Shown: piece after piece, positions 1 to 7,915 of the stretch | Layout of the letters: each line of letters starts with the position of its first letter | Position numbering within the stretch: position 1 is the first letter of the stretch | Source of the DNA: Thermomicrobiales bacterium | Lineage (GTDB): Bacteria; Chloroflexota; Chloroflexia; Thermomicrobiales; UBA6265 | Assembly (NCBI GenBank): GCA_025928535.1 | Contig: JAICJJ010000003.1 | Location: forward strand, 1 to 19,917 | Reading direction: 5' to 3' | Length of the DNA stretch: 19,917 bases | Program-made: the position numbers and the translations under genes | The notes under the pieces: generated by a model | What the model was told of the DNA's origin: nothing | The model's input: only the letters and a program-made list of their open reading frames with translations | The model's database searches: none

Positions 1-337
1 CCCGGCATATCATCTCCGGTTTCGCCAGCGACGAACAGTCGGCGACGGGCTTCGGGCGCCCGTCAGCGTCGTGCGCGAGGCGCGGCGCCTTACCCCATGG
101 TCATCCTGAGTGGTCATGCCGCGGAGCGGCGCCCCCACGGCATGAAAGACGGAGTTTTTCAGAGCAGCCGCAGCGAAGGATCTCGGCGTCCATGGACCGA
201 GCGAACGAGATGCTTCGACATCGCTCAGCATGACGGGGTGGCTCAGCATGACGGGGGGGCAGCGGCGCCGCGAACCTTCGAACCGCACCCACGGGTTCCG
301 CAGCGACGCGGACCGATGGCCGATCTCATCGGACGCC
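1..337. other. Gene-free flank left of the methyltransferase
   Basis: No convincing coding sequence is visible. The short frames here are mostly translations of the dispersed repeat at 100-258 or shadows of one another. Positions 1-99 show no recognisable gene end, RNA or terminator, and 259-337 is featureless GC-rich spacer. Confidence 0.45.
100..258. repeat. Dispersed intergenic repeat with inverted ends
   Basis: The left end reads GTCATCCTGAG (100-110). The right end carries two copies of GCTCAGCATGACGGGG (223-238 and 241-256) in tandem with an 18-bp step. Left and right ends are imperfect inverted copies of each other. An internal perfect 8-bp inverted repeat, TCATGCCG (114-121) and CGGCATGA (138-145), can form a hairpin. 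Elements with CATCCTGAG...CGAAGGATCTCG...CTCAGCATGA wording are dispersed in many copies in Chloroflexota and some other bacterial genomes and give spurious short ORFs on both strands. It lies downstream of the methyltransferase gene. Copy number cannot be judged from one window. Confidence 0.6.
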
Positions 338-1129
338 TCAGCCTCCTGGGCCGCCGGGGATTCCCCAGACGACGTCGCCCCAGACCTCCAGGCAGACCGA
401 GCCGTCCACAGCGTGCGGCGCGACCATGGCTTTGACGAGGCGATCGAAGGCGGCGGCATTCTCCGGCGTCATCCGGTCTCGCGATAACCCGTTGCGGGCG
501 TGGAACGATTCGACATAGGCGTCGAGGGGCTGGGTGAGAGCAACCGGCGCGGTCAGGCGCCGCCCGATCTCGCGGAAGAGACCCCGCTCGTTCAATTCCG
601 CAACCAGATCGTACGGACGAAATGCCCGGTTGGTCGAATACTTCCTGATCGCCCGGAGCAGCGCGTCGTCCCACGGATTGGGCTGTTCGCGCAACTCGAC
701 GATCGTCAGCACGGCGCCCGGCGCGAGAAGGTCGCGCAATCGCGGCAGCGCGACCCGCCAATCGGTCCAATGCAGGCTGGCGGCGGCGACGATCAACCCG
801 TATGGCGGCCGCAGCGAAGCGTCTTCCACCCGGCCGACGATCCAGCGCAGCGCGGGATGGTCGCCGCCCGGCAACGCGCGCCCCCTGGCGACCATGCCGA
901 CGGAAGGATCGACGGCATCTATCGCGACCGCCCGACCGACAAGCCGCCGCGCGATCTCGCCCGTTCCCGCCCCGACGTCGAGCGCCGTGCCGGGCGCGAC
1001 AAGCAAGTCCGTGAGGATGTCGATGACCTCCTCGGGATAGGCCGGCCGATGGTGATAGGCCGCGACGACGCCGGGATCGCCAAACTGGCTGGCGAATTCG
1101 GGTCCGAGATGTTCCGGCTTCGGCCGCAT
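338..1129 (-). CDS. Class I SAM-dependent methyltransferase
   Basis: This 263-residue soluble protein probably transfers a methyl group from S-adenosylmethionine to an unidentified small molecule. The glycine-rich SAM-binding motif I is ALDVGAGTGEIARRL (D51-G57 core). An acidic post-I strand follows (IDAVDPS), then a motif IV-like region (YGLIVAAASLHW) as in the Methyltransf_11/25 families. The N-terminus (F16-Y31, with YHHRPAYPEEV) resembles UbiE-like enzymes. ATG at 1129 is preceded by AAAGGGGATCGCG, a good ribosome site. The gene begins 27 bases after the MFS exporter stop on the same strand, so the two are probably one operon. Exporter plus methyltransferase would suit handling of a toxic or secondary compound, but the substrate is not inferable. 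Confidence 0.85.
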   Translation of the reverse strand: MRPKPEHLGPEFASQFGDPGVVAAYHHRPAYPEEVIDILTDLLVAPGTALDVGAGTGEIARRLVGRAVAIDAVDPSVGMVARGRALPGGDHPALRWIVGRVEDASLRPPYGLIVAAASLHWTDWRVALPRLRDLLAPGAVLTIVELREQPNPWDDALLRAIRKYSTNRAFRPYDLVAELNERGLFREIGRRLTAPVALTQPLDAYVESFHARNGLSRDRMTPENAAAFDRLVKAMVAPHAVDGSVCLEVWGDVVWGIPGGPGG

Positions 1130-1156
1130 CGCGATCCCCTTTCGCGCGCCGTCGAT

Positions 1157-2611
1157 TCACGCCGCGTCGAAGACCGGCGCTTCCTCGGCCTCCGGACGGA
1201 CGGCGCGCGGCAGCATCGTCGCCGCCGCTTCCCGATCCGGCACCCGCAGCGCGATCACGGCGCCGACGAAGGCGAAGATCGCCGCAACCTGAAACGCGCC
1301 CCGATACGCCGCCAGATTCGGAATCATCTGCCCGGCGGCGTCGAGCGTCGTCGGGCCGATGAAGGCCAGCACGGTGCTCAGGATGGCGACGCCGAGCGCC
1401 GCGCCAAGTTGCCGCTGGACGCTCGAAAAGGTGGACGCCCGCCCCGTTTGCTCGCGGGTGATCGTCGCCAGGCTCGCCGCCTGATTCGGCAGGAAGATGT
1501 AGGCCATCCCCGCCCCGATCAGAAACATCAATCCGCGAATGATCCAGAGATCGGTCGCCAGCCCGGTCAGCGACAGGAGAATCATGCCGATCCCCACCCC
1601 GGTCAGCCCGCCCGCCATCAGCCGGCGCGGTCCGACCCGGGGATAGAGCCGGGCGACAAGCTGGGTCGAAGCGAGCACGCCGATCGCTTCGGGAAAGGTC
1701 GTCAGGCCGGAGACGAGGGGCGACACGCCGCGCGCTTCCTGCAGATAGAGCGGCACGAGAAAGAGCAGCCCGATGAAGCCGATGGTCGCGAAAAAGGAGA
1801 CGAGCAGCGTCGTCCGGAACAGGCGGTTGGTCAGCAAGCCGAGTTGCACCATCGGCTCCGGCGTCCGCAATTCGAACCAGACGAACCCCGCCAGCACCAG
1901 CAAGCCGATTATTCCCGGCACGTAGACCCACGGGATGGTCCAGCCGCGCGACGGTCCTTCGCTGAGCGCGAACATCACCAGCGCGAAGCCGACGCCGGCC
2001 AGGCCGAATCCAATCGCGTCGAATTTGCCGGGCGCTTCCTCGCGATGCTCGTGCAGGAACAGGAGGCCAAAGACGAACGCGGCCAACCCGACCGGGATGT
2101 TGACGAAAAACGCCCAGCGCCAGGACAACTGCTCGATCAGGAAGCCGCCGAGGATCGGTCCCCCGGCCGGCCCGAGAATGAGCGCGAACATCAGGATGCG
2201 TCCAACGGCGACGCGTTCCTGCGGCGGGAAGGTCCGGTAGAGCATCGCCATGCCGACAGGGGTCAGCAAGCCGCCGCCCGCGCCCTGCAGCACCCGGAAG
2301 GCGACCAACTGGTTCAGCGACCCGGCCAGGCCGCAGAGGGCCGAAGCGACCGTGAAGATGGCGAGGGCGGCGAGAAAGATCCGCTTCGTGCCGAACCGGT
2401 CGCCGAGCCAGCCGGAGGCAGGGATGAAGACCGCGAGGCTGACCAGATAGCCGATGATGACGCCTTCGACCGCGGCAGGCGAGACGGAAAATTCCCGGGC
2501 CAGGGTGGCGAGCGCGACATTGACGATGGTCGAGTCGAGCGAGTTCATCACCATGCCGCAGATGTAGACGATGGCGACGACGATCTTCTGCTTTGGCCGG
2601 GGAAAATGCAC
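1157..2611 (-). CDS. DHA2-family MFS drug:H+ antiporter (EmrB/QacA type)
   Basis: This 484-residue multi-pass inner-membrane exporter should expel hydrophobic or cationic compounds in exchange for protons. It shows the DHA2 motif D1 (LDSTIVNVAL, 25-34), MFS motif A (GWLGDRFGTKR, 67-77) and antiporter motif C (GPAGGPILGG, 147-156) followed by SWRWAFFVNIPVG. The length fits 14-helix transporters. The open frame extends far upstream, but the chosen GTG at 2611 sits 5 bases after GAGG and gives a normal N-terminus (KQKIVVAIVYICGM). The upstream extension is Arg-rich shadow of the divergent gene. The internal ATGs at residues 20 and 22 would cut into helix 1. It is first in a likely operon with the methyltransferase and divergent from the cupredoxin-like gene. 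The substrate is unknown. Confidence 0.9.
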   Translation of the reverse strand: MHFPRPKQKIVVAIVYICGMVMNSLDSTIVNVALATLAREFSVSPAAVEGVIIGYLVSLAVFIPASGWLGDRFGTKRIFLAALAIFTVASALCGLAGSLNQLVAFRVLQGAGGGLLTPVGMAMLYRTFPPQERVAVGRILMFALILGPAGGPILGGFLIEQLSWRWAFFVNIPVGLAAFVFGLLFLHEHREEAPGKFDAIGFGLAGVGFALVMFALSEGPSRGWTIPWVYVPGIIGLLVLAGFVWFELRTPEPMVQLGLLTNRLFRTTLLVSFFATIGFIGLLFLVPLYLQEARGVSPLVSGLTTFPEAIGVLASTQLVARLYPRVGPRRLMAGGLTGVGIGMILLSLTGLATDLWIIRGLMFLIGAGMAYIFLPNQAASLATITREQTGRASTFSSVQRQLGAALGVAILSTVLAFIGPTTLDAAGQMIPNLAAYRGAFQVAAIFAFVGAVIALRVPDREAAATMLPRAVRPEAEEAPVFDAA

Positions 2612-2842
2612 GCGATCCTCGCAATCGGATTCGATCGATTCGAAGCGCCCGCGCGGCGACCGGAACCTGCCGCGCGCGAGCGCACCGCGGAGCCTAGCGC
2701 CAATGGTCGTCGGCTGTACAGGAAGCGTGCGCCGCCGGCCGGCCGCTCTGCCGACGGTCGCGGCGGCATGATTGTTGCTGGCGACCGGCCGCGCTTGCCG
2801 TTCGGCGGAGCGCGTCGCAGGTCGAAGGGAGAGGAGGCGTTC
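2612..2842. promoter_or_regulatory. Divergent promoter region, MFS / cupredoxin-like gene
   Basis: These 231 bases separate two divergent genes and must hold both promoters. No strong -35/-10 pair, operator palindrome or ATGAAG repeat stands out. The plus-strand gene has a strong ribosome site (GAGAGGAGG, 2829-2837), and the minus-strand gene has GAGG just before GTG 2611. Confidence 0.4.
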
Positions 2843-3736
2843 ATGCGGAAACCGCTCGCGTTGTTCGCGGCTCTGTTGCTGATTCTGACGGGGTCGGCGG
2901 CGGCGCTCGCCCAGCAGGCGACGCCGGTCAGCACGTTGGCATCGCTCGGCTATCCCGAATTGCGGGTGACGATGACCGACCAGGCGTACGAACTGTCGAC
3001 CCAGCAGGTTCCGGCCGGGCTGGTCCTGATGACGGTCGTCAACAACAGCAAGGACGCCACCGGCGCGGCGCTGCTCGGCCCACCGCCCGGCTCGACCATG
3101 CAGGACCTGATGAACATGGCGGCGACGCCGGAGCCGGGCAATGGATTTCCGGCGTTTCTCTACAAGGCGGTGATCGCAGGCGGTCCCGGCGATGTCGCGC
3201 CCGGCGGCACGGCCCAGGCGGTCGTCAACCTGACGGCCGGCGATTGGGCCGTCTTCGGCGAAGGCAACCAGCCCCCGAGCATGCTGACGGTCGCGGGCGG
3301 CACGCCGACGGCGCAAACGGAACCGACGGCCAGCGCCACCGTGACCGAACTCGACTTTTCGTTCCTCGGACTCGAAGGCGCGATTCCGGCGGGACCGCAG
3401 GTCTGGAAAGTGGTCAACAACGGCAAGCAGCCGCACATGCTTGTGTTGGGCAAGGTGCCGGATGCCACCACGATGGATCAGATCATGCAGGTCGTCAACC
3501 TGCCCGAAAACGCGACGCCGGCGCCCGGCATGCTGCAGAATTCCGACTTCCAGCCGGTCGGCGGCGTGCTGCTGCAATCAACCGGGACGACCGTCTGGCC
3601 GGCGCTCGATCTGGCGCCGGGGCGCTACGTCGCCCTCTGCTTCGTGACCGACCCGGCCACCGGCAAGCCGCACGCGATGGAGGGGATGGTCACGCTCTTC
3701 AACGTCGGCGGCGGCGCGGCGACGCCTGCCGCATAG
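2843..3736 (+). CDS. Secreted two-domain cupredoxin-like protein
   Basis: This 297-residue exported protein has a Sec signal peptide (KPLALFAALLLILTGSAAALA, residues 3-23). Two related beta-sandwich domains follow, linked by a Thr/Ala-rich spacer (152-168). Alignment of VVNNSKDATGAALLG (65-79) with VVNNGKQPHMLVLG (190-203) supports an internal duplication. Domain 2 keeps candidate type-1 copper ligands: H198, C266, H277 and M282 (or M279), in VALCFVTDPATGKPHAMEGM. Domain 1 has neither Cys nor His. Similar proteins ending HAMEGMVTLF occur in Thermomicrobiales. ATG 2843 has GGAGG about 7 bases upstream; the longer open frame before it is a shadow. Electron transfer or metal binding is plausible but unproven, because the Cys-His spacing is longer than in plastocyanin. 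Confidence 0.85.
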   Translation: MRKPLALFAALLLILTGSAAALAQQATPVSTLASLGYPELRVTMTDQAYELSTQQVPAGLVLMTVVNNSKDATGAALLGPPPGSTMQDLMNMAATPEPGNGFPAFLYKAVIAGGPGDVAPGGTAQAVVNLTAGDWAVFGEGNQPPSMLTVAGGTPTAQTEPTASATVTELDFSFLGLEGAIPAGPQVWKVVNNGKQPHMLVLGKVPDATTMDQIMQVVNLPENATPAPGMLQNSDFQPVGGVLLQSTGTTVWPALDLAPGRYVALCFVTDPATGKPHAMEGMVTLFNVGGGAATPAA

Positions 3737-3761
3737 CGCTCATCGCGATCGTGCGCGCGGA

Positions 3762-3793
3762 TCAGGGCCCTGGGCGGTTGTCCGGGGCCCTGA
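3762..3793 (+). terminator. Hairpin after the cupredoxin-like gene
   Basis: Arms TCAGGGCCCTGG (3762-3773) and CCGGGGCCCTGA (3782-3793) pair over 12 bp with one mismatch around an 8-nt loop. The hairpin lies 26 bases after the stop codon. No uridine run follows, so intrinsic termination is likely but not certain. It could instead be an mRNA-stabilising 3' structure. Confidence 0.5.
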
Positions 3794-3888
3794 CGCTTGT
3801 ACGGAATCGGGTCGGCAATTCAATCTACGCCCCAGGATCGCCCTCGGCTGGCATGGACGGCGCGGGCGGCGAGCGGAAAGGGGCGAGC

Positions 3889-4320
3889 GTGACGAGCCAG
3901 CGGAACTCCGTGCAGCAGGTCGAGTTGAGTCAGGACGCGACGCTCATCGGCGTCGCGGTCGCCGGCATCATTTCGGTCGTGATCTCCGAAGGCGAATGGG
4001 ACCTCTTCGACACGATGGTCGGTCTGGCCTTGCTGTTGGTGTTGCTGGCCTACGGCAAATTCCGGCGCGAGGTCGTCGGTTCGCCGTGGGAAGCGGCGGC
4101 GGTCGGCGCGGTCTTCGCCTTTTGCGTCGTCCTGATGGTCGGGCCGTTGATCGCCGCCATCCCCGATTGGGTCCATTGGCCGGTCGCGCCGGCCCAACCT
4201 CGCCAACTCGAAGGCTTCTGGTTTTGCGCGGTCTGGCTGCCATTGGCGGTCGCCTTCGCCCTGATCCTCCACCTTGCGGGCGAGCGCCTGCTCCACCCGC
4301 ATCTGCGCGAGCGCGCCTGA
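3889..4320 (+). CDS. Small four-helix membrane protein, unknown function
   Basis: This 143-residue protein has four likely transmembrane segments, around 17-33, 42-56, 67-90 and 109-131, with a basic cytoplasmic-type loop (KFRREV, 57-62) and a His/Arg-rich C-terminus (LLHPHLRERA). A Trp/Pro-rich loop (IPDWVHWPVAPAQP, 91-104) lies between helices 3 and 4. I do not recognise a family. GTG 3889 is preferred because AAAGGGG ends 6 bases before it; ATG 3853 in the same frame would add 12 residues without a good ribosome site. The upstream hairpin at 3762-3793 suggests its own promoter in 3794-3888. It converges on the minus-strand gene that ends 22 bases away. Confidence 0.7.
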   Translation: MTSQRNSVQQVELSQDATLIGVAVAGIISVVISEGEWDLFDTMVGLALLLVLLAYGKFRREVVGSPWEAAAVGAVFAFCVVLMVGPLIAAIPDWVHWPVAPAQPRQLEGFWFCAVWLPLAVAFALILHLAGERLLHPHLRERA

Positions 4321-4342
4321 CGTCTGCCATGACAGAGTCGGC

Positions 4343-4894
4343 CTACGGCTCCGTGATGTCGATGTCCAGGTCTTGCAGATCGCCGGTCGCCAGCATGCCG
4401 GTCGCCGCATACTTGAATCCCGTCGGCGCGGCGGCGGGGGCGCCGGCGACGGGCGTGACGAAATCGCCGACGGTCAGCGCGACGCTGTCCTTGCCGGAGC
4501 CGGGGTCGCCGCCGTCGATCACGTCGAGCATGAATGGAAAGGGCCCGGCGCCGTTCGAGGTCAGCATGCCGTGGATGCGCTTGCCTTTTTCCTGTCCGGC
4601 CAGGTTGTCGTAGTTGGTGATGGCCGTGCTCGCCAGGATCGCCTTGGTGGACGCATCGACCCACAGCAAACTGCCGATGACGACGTCGCCTCCCGGATCG
4701 GGAAAGGTCAATTTGGAGGCGAGGAGCGAAAAATTGGCGGTTCCCCCTTCGAACTTGACCGCGCCGCCGCCGACCATGCCCCGCTGCTGGATGATCGCCG
4801 CCGCCGCGCCGAGCGGGCGCGCCAGCGCGACCGCGGCCAGCGCCGCCGCCAATCCGACGCGACGATTGAAGCCGGGGGTCGTGGGTGCATTCAT
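4343..4894 (-). CDS. Secreted protein of unknown function
   Basis: This 183-residue protein has an N-terminal export signal: FNRRVGLAAALAAVALA (9-25), ending near AAAA. The RR pair just before the hydrophobic stretch could make it a Tat substrate, but the motif lacks the usual Ser/Thr and Phe-Leu-Lys context, so Sec export is equally possible. The mature part has no cysteine, is rich in Gly, Asp and Ala, and looks beta-rich (for example GGDVVIGSLLWVD, PFPFMLDVIDGG). No catalytic motif is recognised. ATG 4894 follows a GGAGGA element 9 bases upstream. It is convergent with the small membrane protein and divergent from the cyclase-STAND gene. Confidence 0.75.
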   Translation of the reverse strand: MNAPTTPGFNRRVGLAAALAAVALARPLGAAAAIIQQRGMVGGGAVKFEGGTANFSLLASKLTFPDPGGDVVIGSLLWVDASTKAILASTAITNYDNLAGQEKGKRIHGMLTSNGAGPFPFMLDVIDGGDPGSGKDSVALTVGDFVTPVAGAPAAAPTGFKYAATGMLATGDLQDLDIDITEP

Positions 4895-5022
4895 CCTGGC
4901 TCATCCTCCGCCGCGCCGCCGACCGCGAAGCCGCCAGGCGCGATGTTCCGCCGCCTTGCCCGGGATGCTAGCATCCTGCATTCCAGCGAGCGCGCGTGCG
5001 CTCGCGGCGGAGTGACTGCGCC

Positions 5023-7908
5023 GTGCCCACCTATCCTTCCGGCACCGTCGCCTTTCTGTTCACCGACATCGAAGGAAGCACGCGCCGCTGGGAACGGCAG
5101 CGCGAGGCGATGCAGATTGCCGTCGAGCGGCACCTGTCGCTCTTGCGGGCGGCGGTCGAAGCGCACGACGGCGTGCTCTTCAAGACGATCGGCGACGCCA
5201 TCCAGGCCGCGTTTCCGACGGCGCCGGCGGCGCTAACGGCGGCGACCGAAGCGCAGCACGCCATCGCGGCGGAGCCATGGGGCGACCTCGCGCCGATCCG
5301 GGTGCGGATGGCCATCCACACTGGCCTCGCGACGCCGCGCGACGGCGACTACCTTGCCCCCTGTCTCAATCGACTGGCGCGGGTGCTGGCGACCGGCTAC
5401 GGCGGCCAGGTGCTGCTGACGCAAGCGAGCCAGCAACTCGTCCGCGACCATTGCCCGCCCGGCGTCAGCCTGCGCGATCTCGGCGTCCACCGGCTGCGCG
5501 ATCTGCTGGAGCCGGAGCAGGTCTTCCAGGTCGTCGGGCCGGGGCTGGACGACGATTTTCCTCCGCTCAAGAGCCTCGATCGGCAACCGCACAACCTGCC
5601 GCTCCAACCGACTCCCCTGATCGGCCGCGAGGCGGATTTACGCGACCTGCGGCGGCAATTGGAAGGCGGAACCCGGCTCCTGACGCTGGTCGGACCGGGG
5701 GGCGCCGGCAAGACGCGGCTGGCGCTGGAAGCGGCGGCCGAACTCGTCGATGGCCTTGCGGACGGCGCCTGGTTCGTGGCGTTGGCGCCGATCAACGAGC
5801 CAGCGCTGGTCGCTTCGACCATCGCCCGCGCGCTCGGCCTGCGCGAAACCGCCGGCCAATCGATGGCGGAGGGGGTGACCGATTATCTGCGGGCCAGGCA
5901 GGCGTTGATCGTGCTGGACAACGTCGAGCAGGTGATCGACGCCGCGCCCCTGGTCGCCGATCTGCTCGCATCGTGCCCCCGGCTCCAGATCGTCGCCACG
6001 AGTCGGATGCCGCTGCGGATCGCGGGCGAACACGAATGGGCGGTCGCGCCGCTGAGGCTCCCGCCGGCGAGCGAAACGTCGCCCGCGGCGCTGCTGGAAT
6101 CCGAAGCGGTCCGGCTTTTCGTCGAGCGAGCGCAGGCGGTGAAGCCAGGTTTCGGGCTCGACGCGGCCAACGCGATCGCCGTCGCCGAGATCTGCCGCCG
6201 GCTGGATGGGCTGCCGCTGGCGGTCGAACTGGCTGCGGCGCGCGTCAAACTCTTGCCGCCGGAGGCGATCTTGCGTCGCCTCGACAACCGGCTCGCCTTG
6301 CTGACCGGCGGCGGCCGCGACCGCCCGGAGCGCCAACAGACGTTGCGCGGCGCCATCGCCTGGAGTCACGATCTCCTGACGCCGGAAGAGCAGGCGCTGT
6401 TCGCTCGCCTCGGCGTCTTCGCTGGCGGCTGGAGTCTGGACGCGGCCGACGCGGTCGCCGGGGCGGCCGACGCATTGACGCTCGACGTCTTCGACGGCAT
6501 GGCGTCGCTCTTCGACAAGAATCTGGTCCGCCACGACGACGCGGTCAAAAACGACGACGAGCCCCGCTTCGCCATGTTGCAAACGATTCAGGAATTCGCG
6601 CGCGAACGTCTGCTGGCCTGCCCGGATGCCGCGGCGGTCCAGGACGGGCACGCCGACTACTTTGTCGGCCTAGCGCTGGCGGCCGAGCCCGCCTTGGCCG
6701 GTCCCGACGACGCCAGCCGCCTCGACGAACTGGAACGCGAACGCGACAACCTGCGCGCCGCCTTGCAGTGGCGTTGTCGTCAGCGCGACGCGGCCGGCGC
6801 GCTGCGGCTCGCGTCCGCGCTCTGGCGATTCTGGTGGCTGCGCGGGCATGTCACCGAAGGACGCGCCCAACTCGCCGCGGCGCTGGCGCTCGACGCCCCG
6901 CCCGAGGCGGCGGCGATCCGGGCGGCGGCGCTCGATGGCGCGGGGGTGCTTGCCGAGATCCAGGGCGATCTCGACGCGGCGGCGGCGCTGCACGACGAAG
7001 CGCTCACATTGTTCCGGCAGGTCGGCGACGCGATCGGCATTGCCCACGCCCTCGGCAATCTCGGCGTCGTCGCGCATCACCGGGGCGACACGGAGCGCGC
7101 CATCGCGCTGCTGGAAGAAAGCCTGGCGCTGGCGCGCGAGACCGCCGACGCGGCCACGCTGGCGACGGCGCTGACCGATTTCGGCTGGGCCGTCTATCGC
7201 CGTGGCGACCATGCCCGGGCGGAATCGCTGCATCGGGAAAGCCTGACGTTGCGGCGGCAGATCGGCAATGCGTCCGCAATTGCTCGCTCACTGCACAATC
7301 TTGGGGCGCTCGCGTTCGACCGCGGCGACTACGCCAACGCCCAGTCGCTTTTCGAGGAAAGCCTCGCGCTCTACGAACAAGACGACGATCGTTGGGGGCG
7401 AGCCGGGGCCATCAACAGTCTCGGCGAAGTCGCGCGACTCAGCGGCGATCTGGACGGCGCGATTTCCCGCTATGAGCAGAGCCAAGCCCTCTTCGCCGCC
7501 ATCGGCGACGCCCGGAGCCAGGCGGCGGTCTCGCTCAACCTCGGCCTGGCGACACGTGCCCGGGACGAGACCGCGCGCGCGCTCACCGCCTTTCGCGAGG
7601 CGCTCGCGCGCTATGATGGCTTCGGGGATAACGCCGGCAGCGCGGCCGCCCTGGCCGGTCTCGGCGGCCTCGCCCGCGAACGCAACGACTGGACGCGGGC
7701 GGCTGGTTTTCTCGCCGCCGCCGCCAGTCTTGCCGGATCGGACGATCTGCTGGCGGCCGGCGTCGAAGCGCCCGATTTCGCCGGCGACGTGGCGGCGGTC
7801 CGCGCCGCGCTCGGCCCCGACGCCTTCGCCCTGGCTTGGGACGCCGGCCGGTCGAACGATCCGGAAACGACGATTCGCACGGCGCTGACCGCGGCGCGCC
7901 AAGCCTGA
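5023..7908 (+). CDS. Class III nucleotide cyclase - STAND ATPase - TPR signalling protein
   Basis: This 961-residue cytoplasmic protein has three parts. First is a class III adenylate/guanylate cyclase domain (about 7-172) with the metal aspartates D15 (FTDIEGST) and D58 (TIGDAIQAAF), the purine-selecting pair K54 and D109, and the transition-state residues N116 and R120. All six are in the canonical positions, so it is probably active and prefers ATP. Second is an NB-ARC-like STAND NTPase (about 195-560) with Walker A GPGGAGKT (224-231), Walker B LIVLDN (295-300), TSR (326-328) and GLPLA (396-400). Third are about six tetratricopeptide repeats (about 640-900). GTG 5023 gives the typical start PTYPSGTVAFLFTDIEGS; GTG 4996 is in frame but has no ribosome site. 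A ligand or partner sensed by the TPRs likely gates oligomerisation and cyclase output. This architecture is common in Chloroflexota and Actinomycetota; the signal is unknown. Confidence 0.9.
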   Translation: MPTYPSGTVAFLFTDIEGSTRRWERQREAMQIAVERHLSLLRAAVEAHDGVLFKTIGDAIQAAFPTAPAALTAATEAQHAIAAEPWGDLAPIRVRMAIHTGLATPRDGDYLAPCLNRLARVLATGYGGQVLLTQASQQLVRDHCPPGVSLRDLGVHRLRDLLEPEQVFQVVGPGLDDDFPPLKSLDRQPHNLPLQPTPLIGREADLRDLRRQLEGGTRLLTLVGPGGAGKTRLALEAAAELVDGLADGAWFVALAPINEPALVASTIARALGLRETAGQSMAEGVTDYLRARQALIVLDNVEQVIDAAPLVADLLASCPRLQIVATSRMPLRIAGEHEWAVAPLRLPPASETSPAALLESEAVRLFVERAQAVKPGFGLDAANAIAVAEICRRLDGLPLAVELAAARVKLLPPEAILRRLDNRLALLTGGGRDRPERQQTLRGAIAWSHDLLTPEEQALFARLGVFAGGWSLDAADAVAGAADALTLDVFDGMASLFDKNLVRHDDAVKNDDEPRFAMLQTIQEFARERLLACPDAAAVQDGHADYFVGLALAAEPALAGPDDASRLDELERERDNLRAALQWRCRQRDAAGALRLASALWRFWWLRGHVTEGRAQLAAALALDAPPEAAAIRAAALDGAGVLAEIQGDLDAAAALHDEALTLFRQVGDAIGIAHALGNLGVVAHHRGDTERAIALLEESLALARETADAATLATALTDFGWAVYRRGDHARAESLHRESLTLRRQIGNASAIARSLHNLGALAFDRGDYANAQSLFEESLALYEQDDDRWGRAGAINSLGEVARLSGDLDGAISRYEQSQALFAAIGDARSQAAVSLNLGLATRARDETARALTAFREALARYDGFGDNAGSAAALAGLGGLARERNDWTRAAGFLAAAASLAGSDDLLAAGVEAPDFAGDVAAVRAALGPDAFALAWDAGRSNDPETTIRTALTAARQA

Positions 7909-7915
7909 GCGGGCC

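Noticed and set aside
243..2624. 793-codon minus-strand open frame
   Set aside because: It is an Arg-rich out-of-frame shadow of the exporter and methyltransferase genes, with no domain and no ribosome site.
500..2842. Long plus-strand extension upstream of the cupredoxin-like start
   Set aside because: It is antisense to the exporter and methyltransferase, rich in Arg/Gln/Asp, and the strong ribosome site and signal peptide fix the start at 2843.
5277..7475. 732-codon plus-strand frame inside the cyclase-STAND gene
   Set aside because: It is an Arg/Gly/Pro-rich frame-shifted shadow typical of high-GC coding sequence; the true frame carries all motifs.
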